A stretch of 64,000 nt of DNA from Streptomyces melanogenes (lineage in GTDB: Bacteria; Actinomycetota; Actinomycetes; Streptomycetales; Streptomycetaceae), in assembly GCF_014649795.1 (NCBI RefSeq), contig NZ_BMTS01000013.1, positions 249,639 to 313,638 on the forward strand, read 5' to 3'. Position numbers and translations under genes: made by a program. Below are positions 8,303 through 16,642 of this stretch, one piece after another. Every line of letters starts with the position of its first letter. Positions within the stretch are counted from its first letter, which is position 1. Under the pieces are notes generated by a model, which did no database searches, was not told the origin of the DNA, and worked only from the letters and a program-made list of their open reading frames with translations.

Positions 8303-8719
8303 TCACGCGGCGTGGCGCAGGTGTCGCTCTGTGGAATAGTCCAACGAGTGGACGGTTACGAACTGGGGTTCGATCCGCAGATAGACGGGCTCGAAGGGCT
8401 CGCCGTCCACGTGCCGGGGGGCCGGGCCGAAGCGTTCGAGCTCGTCGGGGGTGGGGTGGAAGGGCTCGGCGGTCCCGGTGAACTGGACCGACCACAGGTC
8501 CTCGCCGTCGGCCCCGAGGTTGTCCGCGCCGTACGCCACGACGCTGCCGAGGCAGGCGTGGTGGTAGCCGAGGCCGGCGTGGATGCGCAGGACGACGCGG
8601 TCGTCGACCACGAGGTGGCGGGCGGGGGCGACGAAGGGGAGGGCGCGCATGCTGGTGGCTATGCGGCCGTACGGGACCCTGCGGAGCAGGGCGATGGCTC
8701 GGCGCTCCTCGGTGGACAT
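8303..8719 (-). CDS. Pyridoxamine 5'-phosphate oxidase-like (flavin/F420-binding) protein
   Basis: A 138-residue split beta-barrel protein of the PNPOx-like superfamily. Typical features are the N-terminal RRVPYGRIATSMRALPFVAP and the later GYHHACLGSVVAYGADN and LWSVQFTGTAEP strands, where the family binds FMN or F420. The cofactor and substrate cannot be told from the sequence. ATG 8719 is chosen because upstream sequence is repeat-derived. It lies 15 bp ahead of the phosphotransferase start, suggesting an operon. Confidence 0.78.
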   Translation of the reverse strand: MSTEERRAIALLRRVPYGRIATSMRALPFVAPARHLVVDDRVVLRIHAGLGYHHACLGSVVAYGADNLGADGEDLWSVQFTGTAEPFHPTPDELERFGPAPRHVDGEPFEPVYLRIEPQFVTVHSLDYSTERHLRHAA

Positions 8720-8799
8720 GGCTCCACTTTCGCGCCGCCCCGCGCCGCCGCACAGTGCCGGGCGCCCCCCACTGCGTGGGCCATAGGTCCCGTGTTCGT

Positions 8800-8945
8800 C
8801 TGCGGGCCGTCCCCAACGGGTCGCGCAGTTCCCCGCGCCCCTTATTGGGCCGGTGTTCATCTGCGGACCGTGGTGGGTTGCTCGCGCAGTTCCCCGCGCC
8901 CCTAACCGCCTAGGGGCGCGGGGAACTGCGCGACCAGCCACAGAC
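8800..8945. repeat. Dispersed repeat cluster with inverted pair
   Basis: Three cores of the dispersed repeat: plus at 8822-8842 and 8883-8903, minus at 8912-8932. The last two form a 21-bp stem with an 8-bp loop, a very strong hairpin just downstream of the response regulator gene (which ends at 8976). The flanks carry the TTCGTCTGCGG and CGACCAGCC extensions. Confidence 0.85.
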
Positions 8946-8975
8946 GGTCCGCAGACGAAGGCCGGGCCCCGGCGG

Positions 8976-9653
8976 CTACTGCCGCTCCGCCTGGATCCGT
9001 GCCACATACGCCGCCGCCTGCGACCGCCGCTCCATTCCCAGTTTCGACAGCAGCGACGACACATAGTTCTTGATCGTCTTCTCCGCCAGGTGCAGGCGCT
9101 CGCCGATCACCCGGTTCGTGAGGCCCTCGCCGATCAGGTCGAGGATCTTGCGTTCCTGCTCGGTGAGGTTGGCCAGGCGGTCGTCGCCCTTGGCCGTGCC
9201 GCCGTCGCGCAGGCGCTCCAGGACCCGGGCCGTCGCGACCGGGTCGAGCAGGGACTTGCCCGCCGCCACGTCCCGTACGGCCGAAAGGAGCTCACTGCCC
9301 CGGATCGCCTTGAGGACATATCCGGACGCACCGGCCATGATCGCATCGAAGAGGGCTTCGTCGTCGGCGAAAGAGGTCAGCATCAGACATTTGATGTCCT
9401 CGTTCTGCGAGCGGATCTCGCGGCAGACCTCCACGCCGCTCCCGTCCGGCAGCCGGACGTCGAGCACCGCCACGTCCGGACGCGTCGCAGGGATCCTGAC
9501 CAGGGCATCCGCCGCGGTGCCGGCCTCGCCGACCACCTCGATGTCCTCCTCGACGGAGAGCATTTCGTGGACGCCGCGGCGGACCACTTCGTGGTCGTCG
9601 AGCAGGAATACGGTGATTTTGCCTGGTTCGCGCACGGAATCAGTCTCACACAT
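8976..9653 (-). CDS. DosR/DevR-like NarL-family response regulator (orphan)
   Basis: A 225-residue regulator. The receiver domain has acidic D19-D20, phosphoacceptor D65, T93 and K115. The LuxR-type HTH (about 163-220) closely resembles mycobacterial DosR (LTEQER...GLTNRVIGERL, then AEKTIKNYVSSLLSKLGMERRSQAA in two parts). No histidine kinase is nearby, so it is an orphan. A gene in the same position next to bkd genes in S. coelicolor (SCO3818, from memory) is reported as an orphan partner of the SCO0203 kinase. ATG 9653 has GGGAAG upstream and begins just before the receiver fold. Confidence 0.88.
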   Translation of the reverse strand: MCETDSVREPGKITVFLLDDHEVVRRGVHEMLSVEEDIEVVGEAGTAADALVRIPATRPDVAVLDVRLPDGSGVEVCREIRSQNEDIKCLMLTSFADDEALFDAIMAGASGYVLKAIRGSELLSAVRDVAAGKSLLDPVATARVLERLRDGGTAKGDDRLANLTEQERKILDLIGEGLTNRVIGERLHLAEKTIKNYVSSLLSKLGMERRSQAAAYVARIQAERQ

Positions 9654-9979
9654 TCGCTCTTCCCGTGCCGCAGGTGACCGGGATAACGTGCCGTTGTTCC
9701 GGCGGCCTGCAAGGCTGTCATCAGTGCTGTGACCAGTGGTTGTTCCCCGCTTTCTCGATTTACTTGGAAATCCAAGCAAAATCGCAGGTCAAATGGGGTT
9801 TCGCAGTAATGCGCAGCACTGGGTAACGTGCCTATGACAGGGCGCTCGCCGGGGCACCTGTCACGCCTGGTTCCCGGTGAGGCGCACCCACCCCCGTGCA
9901 CCGCGACCGGAAGCAGGCGAGGAGCCGCAACTGGCCACACCGGCGAACCCGGGGGCCGGACAGACGGAGGAGCACGCAC
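9654..9979. promoter_or_regulatory. Divergent promoter region, response regulator / bkd operon
   Basis: This 326-bp gap separates the orphan response regulator from the oxoacid dehydrogenase operon. It is AT-richer in the centre (about 9745-9835) and contains the near-perfect palindrome listed separately at 9760-9779. No small gene is convincing here. Confidence 0.6.
9760..9779. promoter_or_regulatory. Putative operator, 20-bp near-palindrome
   Basis: TTACTTGGAAATCCAAGCAA has 9-bp arms with one mismatch around a central AA. It lies in an AT-rich patch between two divergent genes, about 105 bp from the regulator start and 200 bp from the operon start. It looks like a dimeric repressor or activator site. 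The protein that binds is unknown. Confidence 0.55.
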
Positions 9980-11155
9980 GTGACCGTGGAGAGCACTGCC
10001 GCGCGCAAACCGCGACGCAGCAGCAAGCGCACCGGTAGCAGCGCCGGGAAGGCTGTCGCCGACCCCCAGCTCGTACAGCTGCTGACGCCCGAGGGCCAGC
10101 GGGTCGAGCACCCTGACTACGACGTTGACCTGACCCCCGAAGAGCTGCGCGGGCTCTACCGCGACATGGTGCTGACCCGGCGCTTCGACGCCGAGGCCAC
10201 CGCACTGCAGCGCCAGGGCGAGCTGGGCCTGTGGGCCTCGCTGCTCGGCCAGGAGGCCGCCCAGATCGGCTCCGGCCGCGCCCTGCGGGACGACGACTAT
10301 GTGTTCCCCACCTACCGCGAGCACGGTGTGGCCTGGTGCCGCGGGGTCGACCCCACCAACCTGCTCGGCATGTTCCGTGGCGTCAACCACGGCGGCTGGG
10401 ACCCCAACAGCAACAATTTCCACCTGTACACGATCGTGATCGGCTCGCAGACGCTGCACGCGACCGGTTACGCCATGGGTGTGGCCAAGGACGGCGCGGA
10501 CTCGGCCGTGATCGCGTACTTCGGTGACGGCGCCTCCAGCCAGGGCGACGTCGCGGAGTCCTTCACCTTCTCCGCCGTCTACAACGCCCCGGTCGTGTTC
10601 TTCTGCCAGAACAACCAGTGGGCGATCTCGGAGCCGACCGAGCGCCAGACCCGGGTGCCGCTCTACCAGCGCGCCCAGGGCTACGGCTTCCCCGGCGTCC
10701 GCGTCGACGGCAACGACGTGCTGGCCTGTCTGGCCGTGACCCGGTCCGCCCTGGAGCGGGCCCGGCGCGGCGAGGGCCCGACCCTGGTCGAGGCGTTCAC
10801 GTACCGGATGGGCGCGCACACCACCTCCGACGACCCGACGAAGTACCGGGCCGACGAGGAGCGCGAGGCGTGGGAGGCCAAGGACCCGATCCTGCGGCTG
10901 AAGACGTACCTGGAGAACGAGGGGCACGCCGACGAGGCGTTCTTCGCCTCCCTCGAAGAGGAGTCCGAGACGCTCGGCAAGCGGGTCCGCGAGGCGGTCC
11001 GCGCCATGCCCGACCCGGACCGGATGGCCATCTTCGAGAACATCTACGCCGACGGGCACGCGCTCGTCGACGAGGAGCGGGCCCAGTTCGCGGCCTACCA
11101 GGCGTCGTTCGCGACTGAGTCCGATGGCGGCTTCGCCGCGGGGGAGGGCAAGTAG
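9980..11155 (+). CDS. bkdA: 2-oxoacid dehydrogenase E1 component, alpha subunit (branched-chain type)
   Basis: A 391-residue thiamine-diphosphate-dependent decarboxylase subunit. With E1 beta and E2 it oxidatively decarboxylates branched-chain 2-oxo acids (or pyruvate) to acyl-CoA, the source of branched fatty-acid and polyketide starters in Streptomyces. The ThDP/Mg motif starts at GDG (182-184) and ends at NN (211-212); YREHG (112-116) and YRMGAHTTSDDPTKYR are family signatures. GTG 9980 has GGAGG about 10 nt upstream. It is the first gene of an operon, with a 2-bp gap to the beta subunit. No E3 gene is present, so E3 is presumably shared. Pyruvate specificity is not excluded. Confidence 0.88.
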   Translation: MTVESTAARKPRRSSKRTGSSAGKAVADPQLVQLLTPEGQRVEHPDYDVDLTPEELRGLYRDMVLTRRFDAEATALQRQGELGLWASLLGQEAAQIGSGRALRDDDYVFPTYREHGVAWCRGVDPTNLLGMFRGVNHGGWDPNSNNFHLYTIVIGSQTLHATGYAMGVAKDGADSAVIAYFGDGASSQGDVAESFTFSAVYNAPVVFFCQNNQWAISEPTERQTRVPLYQRAQGYGFPGVRVDGNDVLACLAVTRSALERARRGEGPTLVEAFTYRMGAHTTSDDPTKYRADEEREAWEAKDPILRLKTYLENEGHADEAFFASLEEESETLGKRVREAVRAMPDPDRMAIFENIYADGHALVDEERAQFAAYQASFATESDGGFAAGEGK

Positions 11156-11157
11156 CC

Positions 11158-12138
11158 ATGACCGTACAGAAGCTTCCCATCGCGAAGGCGATCAACGAGT
11201 CGCTGCGCAAGGCGATGGAGACCGACCCCAAGGTCCTGATCATGGGTGAGGACGTCGGCAAGCTCGGCGGCGTCTTCCGGGTCACCGACGGGCTCCAGAA
11301 GGACTTCGGCGAGGGCCGGGTCATCGACACCCCGCTCGCCGAGTCCGGCATCGTCGGCACCGCGATCGGCCTGGCCCTGCGCGGCTACCGCCCGGTCGTG
11401 GAGATCCAGTTCGACGGCTTCGTCTTCCCGGCGTACGACCAGATCGTCACCCAGCTCGCGAAGATGCACGCCCGCGCGCTCGGCAAGATCAAGCTCCCGG
11501 TCGTCGTCCGCATCCCCTACGGCGGCGGCATCGGCGCGGTCGAGCACCACAGCGAGTCCCCCGAGGCGCTCTTCGCGCACGTGCCGGGCCTCAAGGTGGT
11601 CTCGCCCTCCAACTCCTCCGACGCGTACTGGATGATGCAGCAGGCCATCCAGTCCGACGACCCCATCATCTACTTCGAGCCCAAGCGGCGTTACTGGGAC
11701 AAGAGCGACGTCGACACGGACGCGATCCCCGGTCCGCTGCACAAGGCCCGTACGGTCGTGGCCGGTTCGGACCTGACGCTGGTGGCGTACGGTCCGATGG
11801 TGAAGGTCTGCGTGGAGGCGGCCGCGGCCGCCGCCGAAGAGGGCAAGTCGATCGAGGTCCTGGACCTGCGCTCGATGTCCCCGATCGACTTCGACGCGGT
11901 CCAGGCGTCGGTCGAGAAGACCGGCCGTCTGGTCGTGGTCCACGAGGCGCCGGTGTTCTACGGCGCGGGCGCGGAGATCGCCGCGCGGATCACCGAGCGC
12001 AGCTTCTACCACCTGGAGGCACCGGTGCTCAGGGTCGGCGGCTACCACGCCCCGTACCCGCCGGCGCGCCTGGAGGAGGAGTACCTGCCGGGTCTGGACC
12101 GGGTGCTCGACGCCGTCGACCGCTCGCTGGCGTACTGA
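11158..12138 (+). CDS. bkdB: 2-oxoacid dehydrogenase E1 component, beta subunit
   Basis: A 326-residue transketolase-like subunit that completes the E1 heterotetramer. GEDVG (30-34), E62 in LAESG (activates ThDP in the family), and EHHSES (129-134) are conserved positions. The C-terminal transketolase domain runs from about 195 to 320. The ATG lies 2 bp after the alpha-subunit stop, indicating translational coupling, and the E2 gene starts 8 bp after its stop. Confidence 0.92.
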   Translation: MTVQKLPIAKAINESLRKAMETDPKVLIMGEDVGKLGGVFRVTDGLQKDFGEGRVIDTPLAESGIVGTAIGLALRGYRPVVEIQFDGFVFPAYDQIVTQLAKMHARALGKIKLPVVVRIPYGGGIGAVEHHSESPEALFAHVPGLKVVSPSNSSDAYWMMQQAIQSDDPIIYFEPKRRYWDKSDVDTDAIPGPLHKARTVVAGSDLTLVAYGPMVKVCVEAAAAAAEEGKSIEVLDLRSMSPIDFDAVQASVEKTGRLVVVHEAPVFYGAGAEIAARITERSFYHLEAPVLRVGGYHAPYPPARLEEEYLPGLDRVLDAVDRSLAY

Positions 12139-12146
12139 GGAGTCCC

Positions 12147-13550
12147 GTGACCATGACTGAAACTTCTGCCCGCTTCCGCGAGTTCAAGATGCCGGATGTC
12201 GGCGAGGGGCTCACCGAGGCCGAGATCCTCAAGTGGTACGTCCAGCCCGGTGACACGGTCACCGACGGCCAGGTCGTCTGCGAGGTGGAGACGGCGAAGG
12301 CGGCCGTCGAGCTGCCGATCCCGTTCGACGGGGTGGTGCACGAGCTGCGCTTCCCCGAGGGCACGACGGTCGACGTCGGCGAGGTGATCATCTCGGTGGA
12401 CGTGGCCCCGGGCTCCGGTGAGCCGGCCGCCGAGGCCGCCGCCCCCGCGCAGGCCCCGGTCGCCCAGGCCCCGGTCGCCGAGGCGCCCGCCGAGCCCGAG
12501 GAGCCCAAGGGCCGCCAGCCGGTCCTCGTGGGCTACGGCGTCGCGGAGTCCTCCACCAAGCGCCGCCCGCGCAAGGGGGTCTCGGTCCCCGAGCAGGCCG
12601 CGGCCGCCGCCGTGCAGGCCGAGCTGAACGGCCACGGCGCCCCGGCGGTGGCCAAGCCGCTGGCGAAGCCGCCGGTCCGCAAGCTGGCCAAGGACCTGGG
12701 CATCGACCTGGCGACCGTGGTCCCGACCGGCCCGGACGGCGTCATCACCCGCGAGGACGTCCACGCGGCGGCCGCGCCGGTGGCCGAACCGGCCCCCGTT
12801 TCACGTGAAACAACTCCCGCGCCCGTCGCGGCCGTTGTCTCCTCGGACGCGCGCGAGACCCGTATCCCGATCAAGGGCGTACGGAAGGCGACCGCGCAGG
12901 CGATGATCGGCTCGGCGTTCACCGCGCCGCACGTCACCGAGTTCGTGACGGTCGACGTCACGCGCACGATGAAGCTGGTCGAGGAGCTCAAGGGCGACAA
13001 GGAGATGGCCGGGCTGCGGGTCAACCCGCTCCTGCTCATCGCCAAGGCCCTGCTGGTCGCCATCAAGCGCAACCCCGACGTCAACGCGTCGTGGGACGAG
13101 GCGGCGCAGGAGATCGTCCTCAAGCACTATGTGAACCTGGGCATCGCGGCCGCCACCCCGCGCGGTCTGATCGTCCCGAACATCAAGGACGCCCACGACA
13201 AGACGCTGCCGCAACTGGCCGCGTCCCTGGGCGACCTGGTGTCGACGGCCCGCGAGGGCAAGACGTCCCCGGCGGCGATGCAGGGCGGCACGGTCACCAT
13301 CACCAATGTGGGCGTGTTCGGCGTGGACACGGGCACCCCGATCCTGAACCCGGGCGAGTCCGCGATCCTCGCGGTCGGTGCGATCAAGCTCCAGCCGTGG
13401 GTCCACAAGGGCAAGGTGAAGCCCCGCCAGGTCACCACGCTGGCGCTCTCCTTCGACCACCGCCTGGTCGACGGCGAGCTGGGCTCCAAGGTGCTGGCCG
13501 ATGTGGCGGCGATCCTGGAGCAGCCCAAGCGGCTGATCACCTGGGCGTAA
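12147..13550 (+). CDS. bkdC: Dihydrolipoamide acyltransferase (E2) of 2-oxoacid dehydrogenase
   Basis: A 467-residue E2 core subunit that transfers the acyl group from lipoate to CoA. The lipoyl domain (about 10-88) has lipoylation lysine K51 in VETAKAA. After an Ala/Pro linker comes the E3/E1-binding domain (about 178-206) and then the catalytic domain, with H438 and D442 in FDHRLVDG. The second linker, residues 218-222 (VSRET), is encoded by a perfect parS palindrome using the unusual serine codon TCA. GTG 12147 or ATG 12153 may be the start. It is the last gene of the operon, followed by a strong hairpin. Confidence 0.92.
   Translation: MTMTETSARFREFKMPDVGEGLTEAEILKWYVQPGDTVTDGQVVCEVETAKAAVELPIPFDGVVHELRFPEGTTVDVGEVIISVDVAPGSGEPAAEAAAPAQAPVAQAPVAEAPAEPEEPKGRQPVLVGYGVAESSTKRRPRKGVSVPEQAAAAAVQAELNGHGAPAVAKPLAKPPVRKLAKDLGIDLATVVPTGPDGVITREDVHAAAAPVAEPAPVSRETTPAPVAAVVSSDARETRIPIKGVRKATAQAMIGSAFTAPHVTEFVTVDVTRTMKLVEELKGDKEMAGLRVNPLLLIAKALLVAIKRNPDVNASWDEAAQEIVLKHYVNLGIAAATPRGLIVPNIKDAHDKTLPQLAASLGDLVSTAREGKTSPAAMQGGTVTITNVGVFGVDTGTPILNPGESAILAVGAIKLQPWVHKGKVKPRQVTTLALSFDHRLVDGELGSKVLADVAAILEQPKRLITWA
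12798..12811. promoter_or_regulatory. parS: Intragenic parS site
   Basis: Exact GTTTCACGTGAAAC, followed by A as in the consensus, inside the E2 gene. It falls in the flexible linker, where almost any residues are tolerated. It reads in frame as Val-Ser-Arg-Glu-Thr. Confidence 0.85.
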
Positions 13551-13559
13551 GCGCGTGTG

Positions 13560-13593
13560 AGTGCCCCCGGACGCCGGTGCGTCCGGGGGCACT
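13560..13593 (+). terminator. Terminator of the oxoacid dehydrogenase operon
   Basis: A perfect 15-bp GC-rich stem (AGTGCCCCCGGACGC paired with its complement) with loop CGGT begins 9 bp after the E2 stop codon. No T tract follows. Confidence 0.85.
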
Positions 13594-13676
13594 GCCGTGC
13601 GGCGGAACGGGCAAGGGGCGTTCCGGCATCCGGACGCCCCTTTCTGACGTACACCCGTTGTATCTATCCTGTGCGC

Positions 13677-14360
13677 ATGCCCTCCGCTCCCGCCTCCGCC
13701 GTCACACCAGCCCCGGCCCCGATCAAGCAGCCGCCCGCCGCCGACCGCGTCTACATGCACGTCAAGCAGGCCGTACTCGACCGGCGGTACGAGGGCGGGA
13801 CGCTCCTCACCGAGGGCGAGCTGGCCGAGGCCGTCGGGGTGTCGCGCACGCCCGTGCGCGAGGCGCTGCTGAAGCTCGAAGTGGAAGGGCTCATCCGGCT
13901 CTACCCCAAGAAGGGCGCCCTCGTCCTGGCCGTCTCCGCGCAGGAGACCGCCGACGTGGTCGAAACCCGGCTCCTGGTCGAGGAGTTCGCCGCCCGCAAG
14001 GCGGTCCTCGCGCCGGGGCGGCTGATCGCCCGGCTCGAAGAGCTCCTGGAGGAGCAGAAGGCGAACGCGGCCGCCGGCGACCTCGCCGCCGTCGCCGTCA
14101 CCGACCGCTGCTTCCACGCCGAGATCGTCCGCAACGCCGGGAACGAGATCCTCTCCCGGCTCTACGACCAGATGCGCGACCGGCAGCTGCGGATGGGCGT
14201 CGCCGTGATGCACGCCCAGCCCGACCGGATCGCCAAGAACATCGCCGAGCACGAGGAGATGCTGGAGGCCATCAGGGCCGGGGACGCCGAGCGGGCCGCG
14301 CACTGCGTGCGTCAGCACCTGAGCTGGGTCAAGGTCCTGGTCCGGGGTGAGGAACGATGA
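13677..14360 (+). CDS. GntR-family transcriptional regulator (FadR/FCD subfamily)
   Basis: A 227-residue regulator with a winged HTH at about 22-85 (the GELAEAVGVSRTPVREALLKLE motif spans 47-68) and an all-helical FCD effector domain (about 90-225) with the usual His/Asp metal or ligand residues (DRCFHAEIVRNAGN). FCD regulators sense small carboxylates or sugars. ATG 13677 is used; GTG 13671 in frame is an alternative. The stop overlaps the start of the MFS transporter, so it probably controls that transporter and itself. Confidence 0.88.
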   Translation: MPSAPASAVTPAPAPIKQPPAADRVYMHVKQAVLDRRYEGGTLLTEGELAEAVGVSRTPVREALLKLEVEGLIRLYPKKGALVLAVSAQETADVVETRLLVEEFAARKAVLAPGRLIARLEELLEEQKANAAAGDLAAVAVTDRCFHAEIVRNAGNEILSRLYDQMRDRQLRMGVAVMHAQPDRIAKNIAEHEEMLEAIRAGDAERAAHCVRQHLSWVKVLVRGEER

Positions 14361-15664
14361 GTTCCAGCACATCCGGGGCCTCCCTGCCCGGTGATCCTCC
14401 GGGAGGGCGCCGCGCCGCCCTCGTCTGGGGCATCGGCGTCGGCGTCTACTTCGTCGCCGTCATCTTCCGCACCAGCCTCGGCGTCGCCGGGCTGGACGCC
14501 GCCGACCGCTTCGACGTCAACGCCTCGGCGCTGTCCACCTTCTCCATACTCCAACTGCTCGTCTACGCGGGCATGCAGATACCCGTCGGCCTCATGGTCG
14601 ACCGCCTCGGCACCAAGAAGGTCCTCACCCTGGGCGTCGTGCTCTTCACGGCCGGGCAGCTCGGCTTCGCCCTCTCGCCCTCGTACGGCACCGCCCTCGC
14701 CTCGCGCGCGCTGCTCGGCTGCGGCGACGCGATGACGTTCATCAGCGTCCTGCGGCTCGGCTCGCGCTGGTTCCCCGCCCGGCGCGGCCCGCTGATAGCC
14801 CAGGTCGCGGCGCTCTTCGGGATGGCGGGCAACCTCGTCTCCACCGTCGTCATCTCCCGCTCGCTGCACGGCATCGGCTGGACGCGGACGTTCGCGGGCA
14901 GCGCGCTCGCCGGAGTGGTCGTCCTGGTCCTGCTGCTCCTGTTCCTGCGCGACCACCCCGAGGGCCACGAGCCCGCGCCCGTCACCCACGCCGGAGCGGC
15001 CTACGTACGCCGCCAGATCGCCGAGTCCTGGCGCGAGCCGGGGACCCGGATGGGAATGTGGGTGCACTTCACCACGCAGTTCCCGGCCATGGTGTTCCTG
15101 CTGCTGTGGGGGATGCCGTACCTGGTCGAGGCGCAGGGGCACTCGCGGGGGACGGCCGGCGAGCTGCTGACCCTGGTCGTGCTCTCCAACATGGTGGTGG
15201 GGTTGGTGTACGGGCAGGTCATCGCCCGCCACCACGCGGCCCGCGCGCCGCTCGCCCTCGGCACGGTCGGGGCGACCGCCGCGCTGTGGGCCGCCGTCGT
15301 CGCCTACCCGGCGCCGCACACCCCGATGTGGCTGCTGATCGTCCTGTGCGTGGTGCTGGGCGCCTGCGGCCCGGCCTCGATGATCGGCTTCGACTTCGCC
15401 CGCCCGGCCAACCCGCCCCAGCGTCAGGGTACGGCCTCCGGAATCGTCAACATGGGTGGTTTCACGGCCTCGATGACGACGCTGCTCGCGGTGGGCGTGC
15501 TGCTCGACGCGACCGGCGACAACTACCGGATCGCGTTCGCCTCGGTGTTCGTCCTCCAGGCGCTGGGCATCACCCAGATCCTGCGGCTGCGCGGTCGCGC
15601 GGCGCACCGCGAGCGCGAACGCCTGGTGGCGAGCCGGGTGGAGGCGGTGCACGTACCGGCGTGA
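14357..15664 (+). CDS. Major facilitator superfamily transporter
   Basis: A 435-residue 12-TM permease. The loop between TM2 and TM3 has the MFS signature (GLMVDRLGTKK near 77-87). The start overlaps the GntR gene by 4 bp (ATGA), a sign of translational coupling, so it is probably regulated by that protein. The substrate is not predictable; similarity to organic-acid or metabolite carriers is only a general impression. Confidence 0.87.
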   Translation: MSSSTSGASLPGDPPGGRRAALVWGIGVGVYFVAVIFRTSLGVAGLDAADRFDVNASALSTFSILQLLVYAGMQIPVGLMVDRLGTKKVLTLGVVLFTAGQLGFALSPSYGTALASRALLGCGDAMTFISVLRLGSRWFPARRGPLIAQVAALFGMAGNLVSTVVISRSLHGIGWTRTFAGSALAGVVVLVLLLLFLRDHPEGHEPAPVTHAGAAYVRRQIAESWREPGTRMGMWVHFTTQFPAMVFLLLWGMPYLVEAQGHSRGTAGELLTLVVLSNMVVGLVYGQVIARHHAARAPLALGTVGATAALWAAVVAYPAPHTPMWLLIVLCVVLGACGPASMIGFDFARPANPPQRQGTASGIVNMGGFTASMTTLLAVGVLLDATGDNYRIAFASVFVLQALGITQILRLRGRAAHRERERLVASRVEAVHVPA

Positions 15665-15677
15665 CAGCGGTACCGGT

Positions 15678-16502
15678 TTACGGCGTGACCGCGAAGTCCC
15701 GCAGGATCGCCGCCGCCAGCTCCTGGTCGCCCTCGGTCTTCACCCGGTCCGCGACGGCGTGCGGGCGCACCCGGCCGCAGGACAGACGGACGAACGTCTC
15801 CCAGTCCATGGCGATCGTGGCGAGTGGGCCGAGCGAGGGGGCGCCGTCGACGGTGCCGTGCCCGTCGGCGTCGACCCGTACCGTACGCAGGAACTCGACC
15901 GGGCCGTGGATGTCGAAGACGACCGCCGAGTTCGGCGGGGCGCCCGCGTCCTTGGCGACGACTCTCGGCAGGGTGTGCAGCAGGATGTCGCGGGCCACGT
16001 ACGCGCCCGGCGAGTCGAGGTTGCCCGGCTTGCCCAGCGCCCACCGCAGGTCCTGCTCGTGCACCCACACGTCGAACGCCCGCATCCGCAGCGCCAGTTC
16101 CAGGGTCTGCTCGGCGCCGAGCGGGGCGCGGACCATGGTGTCGGGCGCCCGGCTCTCGTTGCGCAGCTGCCGCGCCCGGCGGATGACCGTGTACTCCAGC
16201 TCCGAGGTCATCTCCGGCGCGGTGTGGTGCCGGCGCACATCGACCTGCATCTCCATATAGCGCGCGAACTCACTTTGTACGTGGTAGAGATCGCGCGGCA
16301 GCGTGTGGATCGGGCGCGGGTCGCCGAGCTGTTCGCACTCCATCCCGATGATGTGCGACACGATGTCGCGCACCGACCAGGCCGGGCACGGTGTGGCGCG
16401 GTTCCACTCCCCCTCGACGAGCGGCATCACCAGCTCGGTTATCGCCTCGATGGAGTGGGTCCAGGCGTCGGCGTAGGTCTGGAGGCTGGGATGGACGGTC
16501 AC
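15678..16502 (-). CDS. Maleylpyruvate isomerase family mycothiol-dependent enzyme (DinB fold)
   Basis: A 274-residue protein with an N-terminal DinB/MDMPI helical bundle. TPCPAWSVRDIVSHI (36-50) carries the first metal-binding histidine, and FDVWVHEQDLRWALG has further histidine and acidic ligands. Family members use mycothiol as cofactor or nucleophile. The C-terminal part resembles the MDMPI C-terminal/SCP-like domain. The reaction is unknown. It is divergent from the nitrilase-like gene across a 140-bp gap. Confidence 0.8.
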   Translation of the reverse strand: MTVHPSLQTYADAWTHSIEAITELVMPLVEGEWNRATPCPAWSVRDIVSHIIGMECEQLGDPRPIHTLPRDLYHVQSEFARYMEMQVDVRRHHTAPEMTSELEYTVIRRARQLRNESRAPDTMVRAPLGAEQTLELALRMRAFDVWVHEQDLRWALGKPGNLDSPGAYVARDILLHTLPRVVAKDAGAPPNSAVVFDIHGPVEFLRTVRVDADGHGTVDGAPSLGPLATIAMDWETFVRLSCGRVRPHAVADRVKTEGDQELAAAILRDFAVTP

Positions 16503-16642
16503 GGGACCCCTCGGCGGTTCTGTACGTACGCGGGCTGGGCGCTGTGGCAGTTAAGTTACGCTGCCGAAAGGCACCCCGGCAGTGCTTTCGTGTGACGATC
16601 GTAGGCCCGTGTTGACAACTCGAATGCCAGGACGGTGGTAGT

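Noticed and set aside
16612..16617. TTGACA as -35 box for the nitrilase-like gene
   Set aside because: No -10 box at proper spacing; the nearest candidate overlaps the start codon at 19-21 bp.
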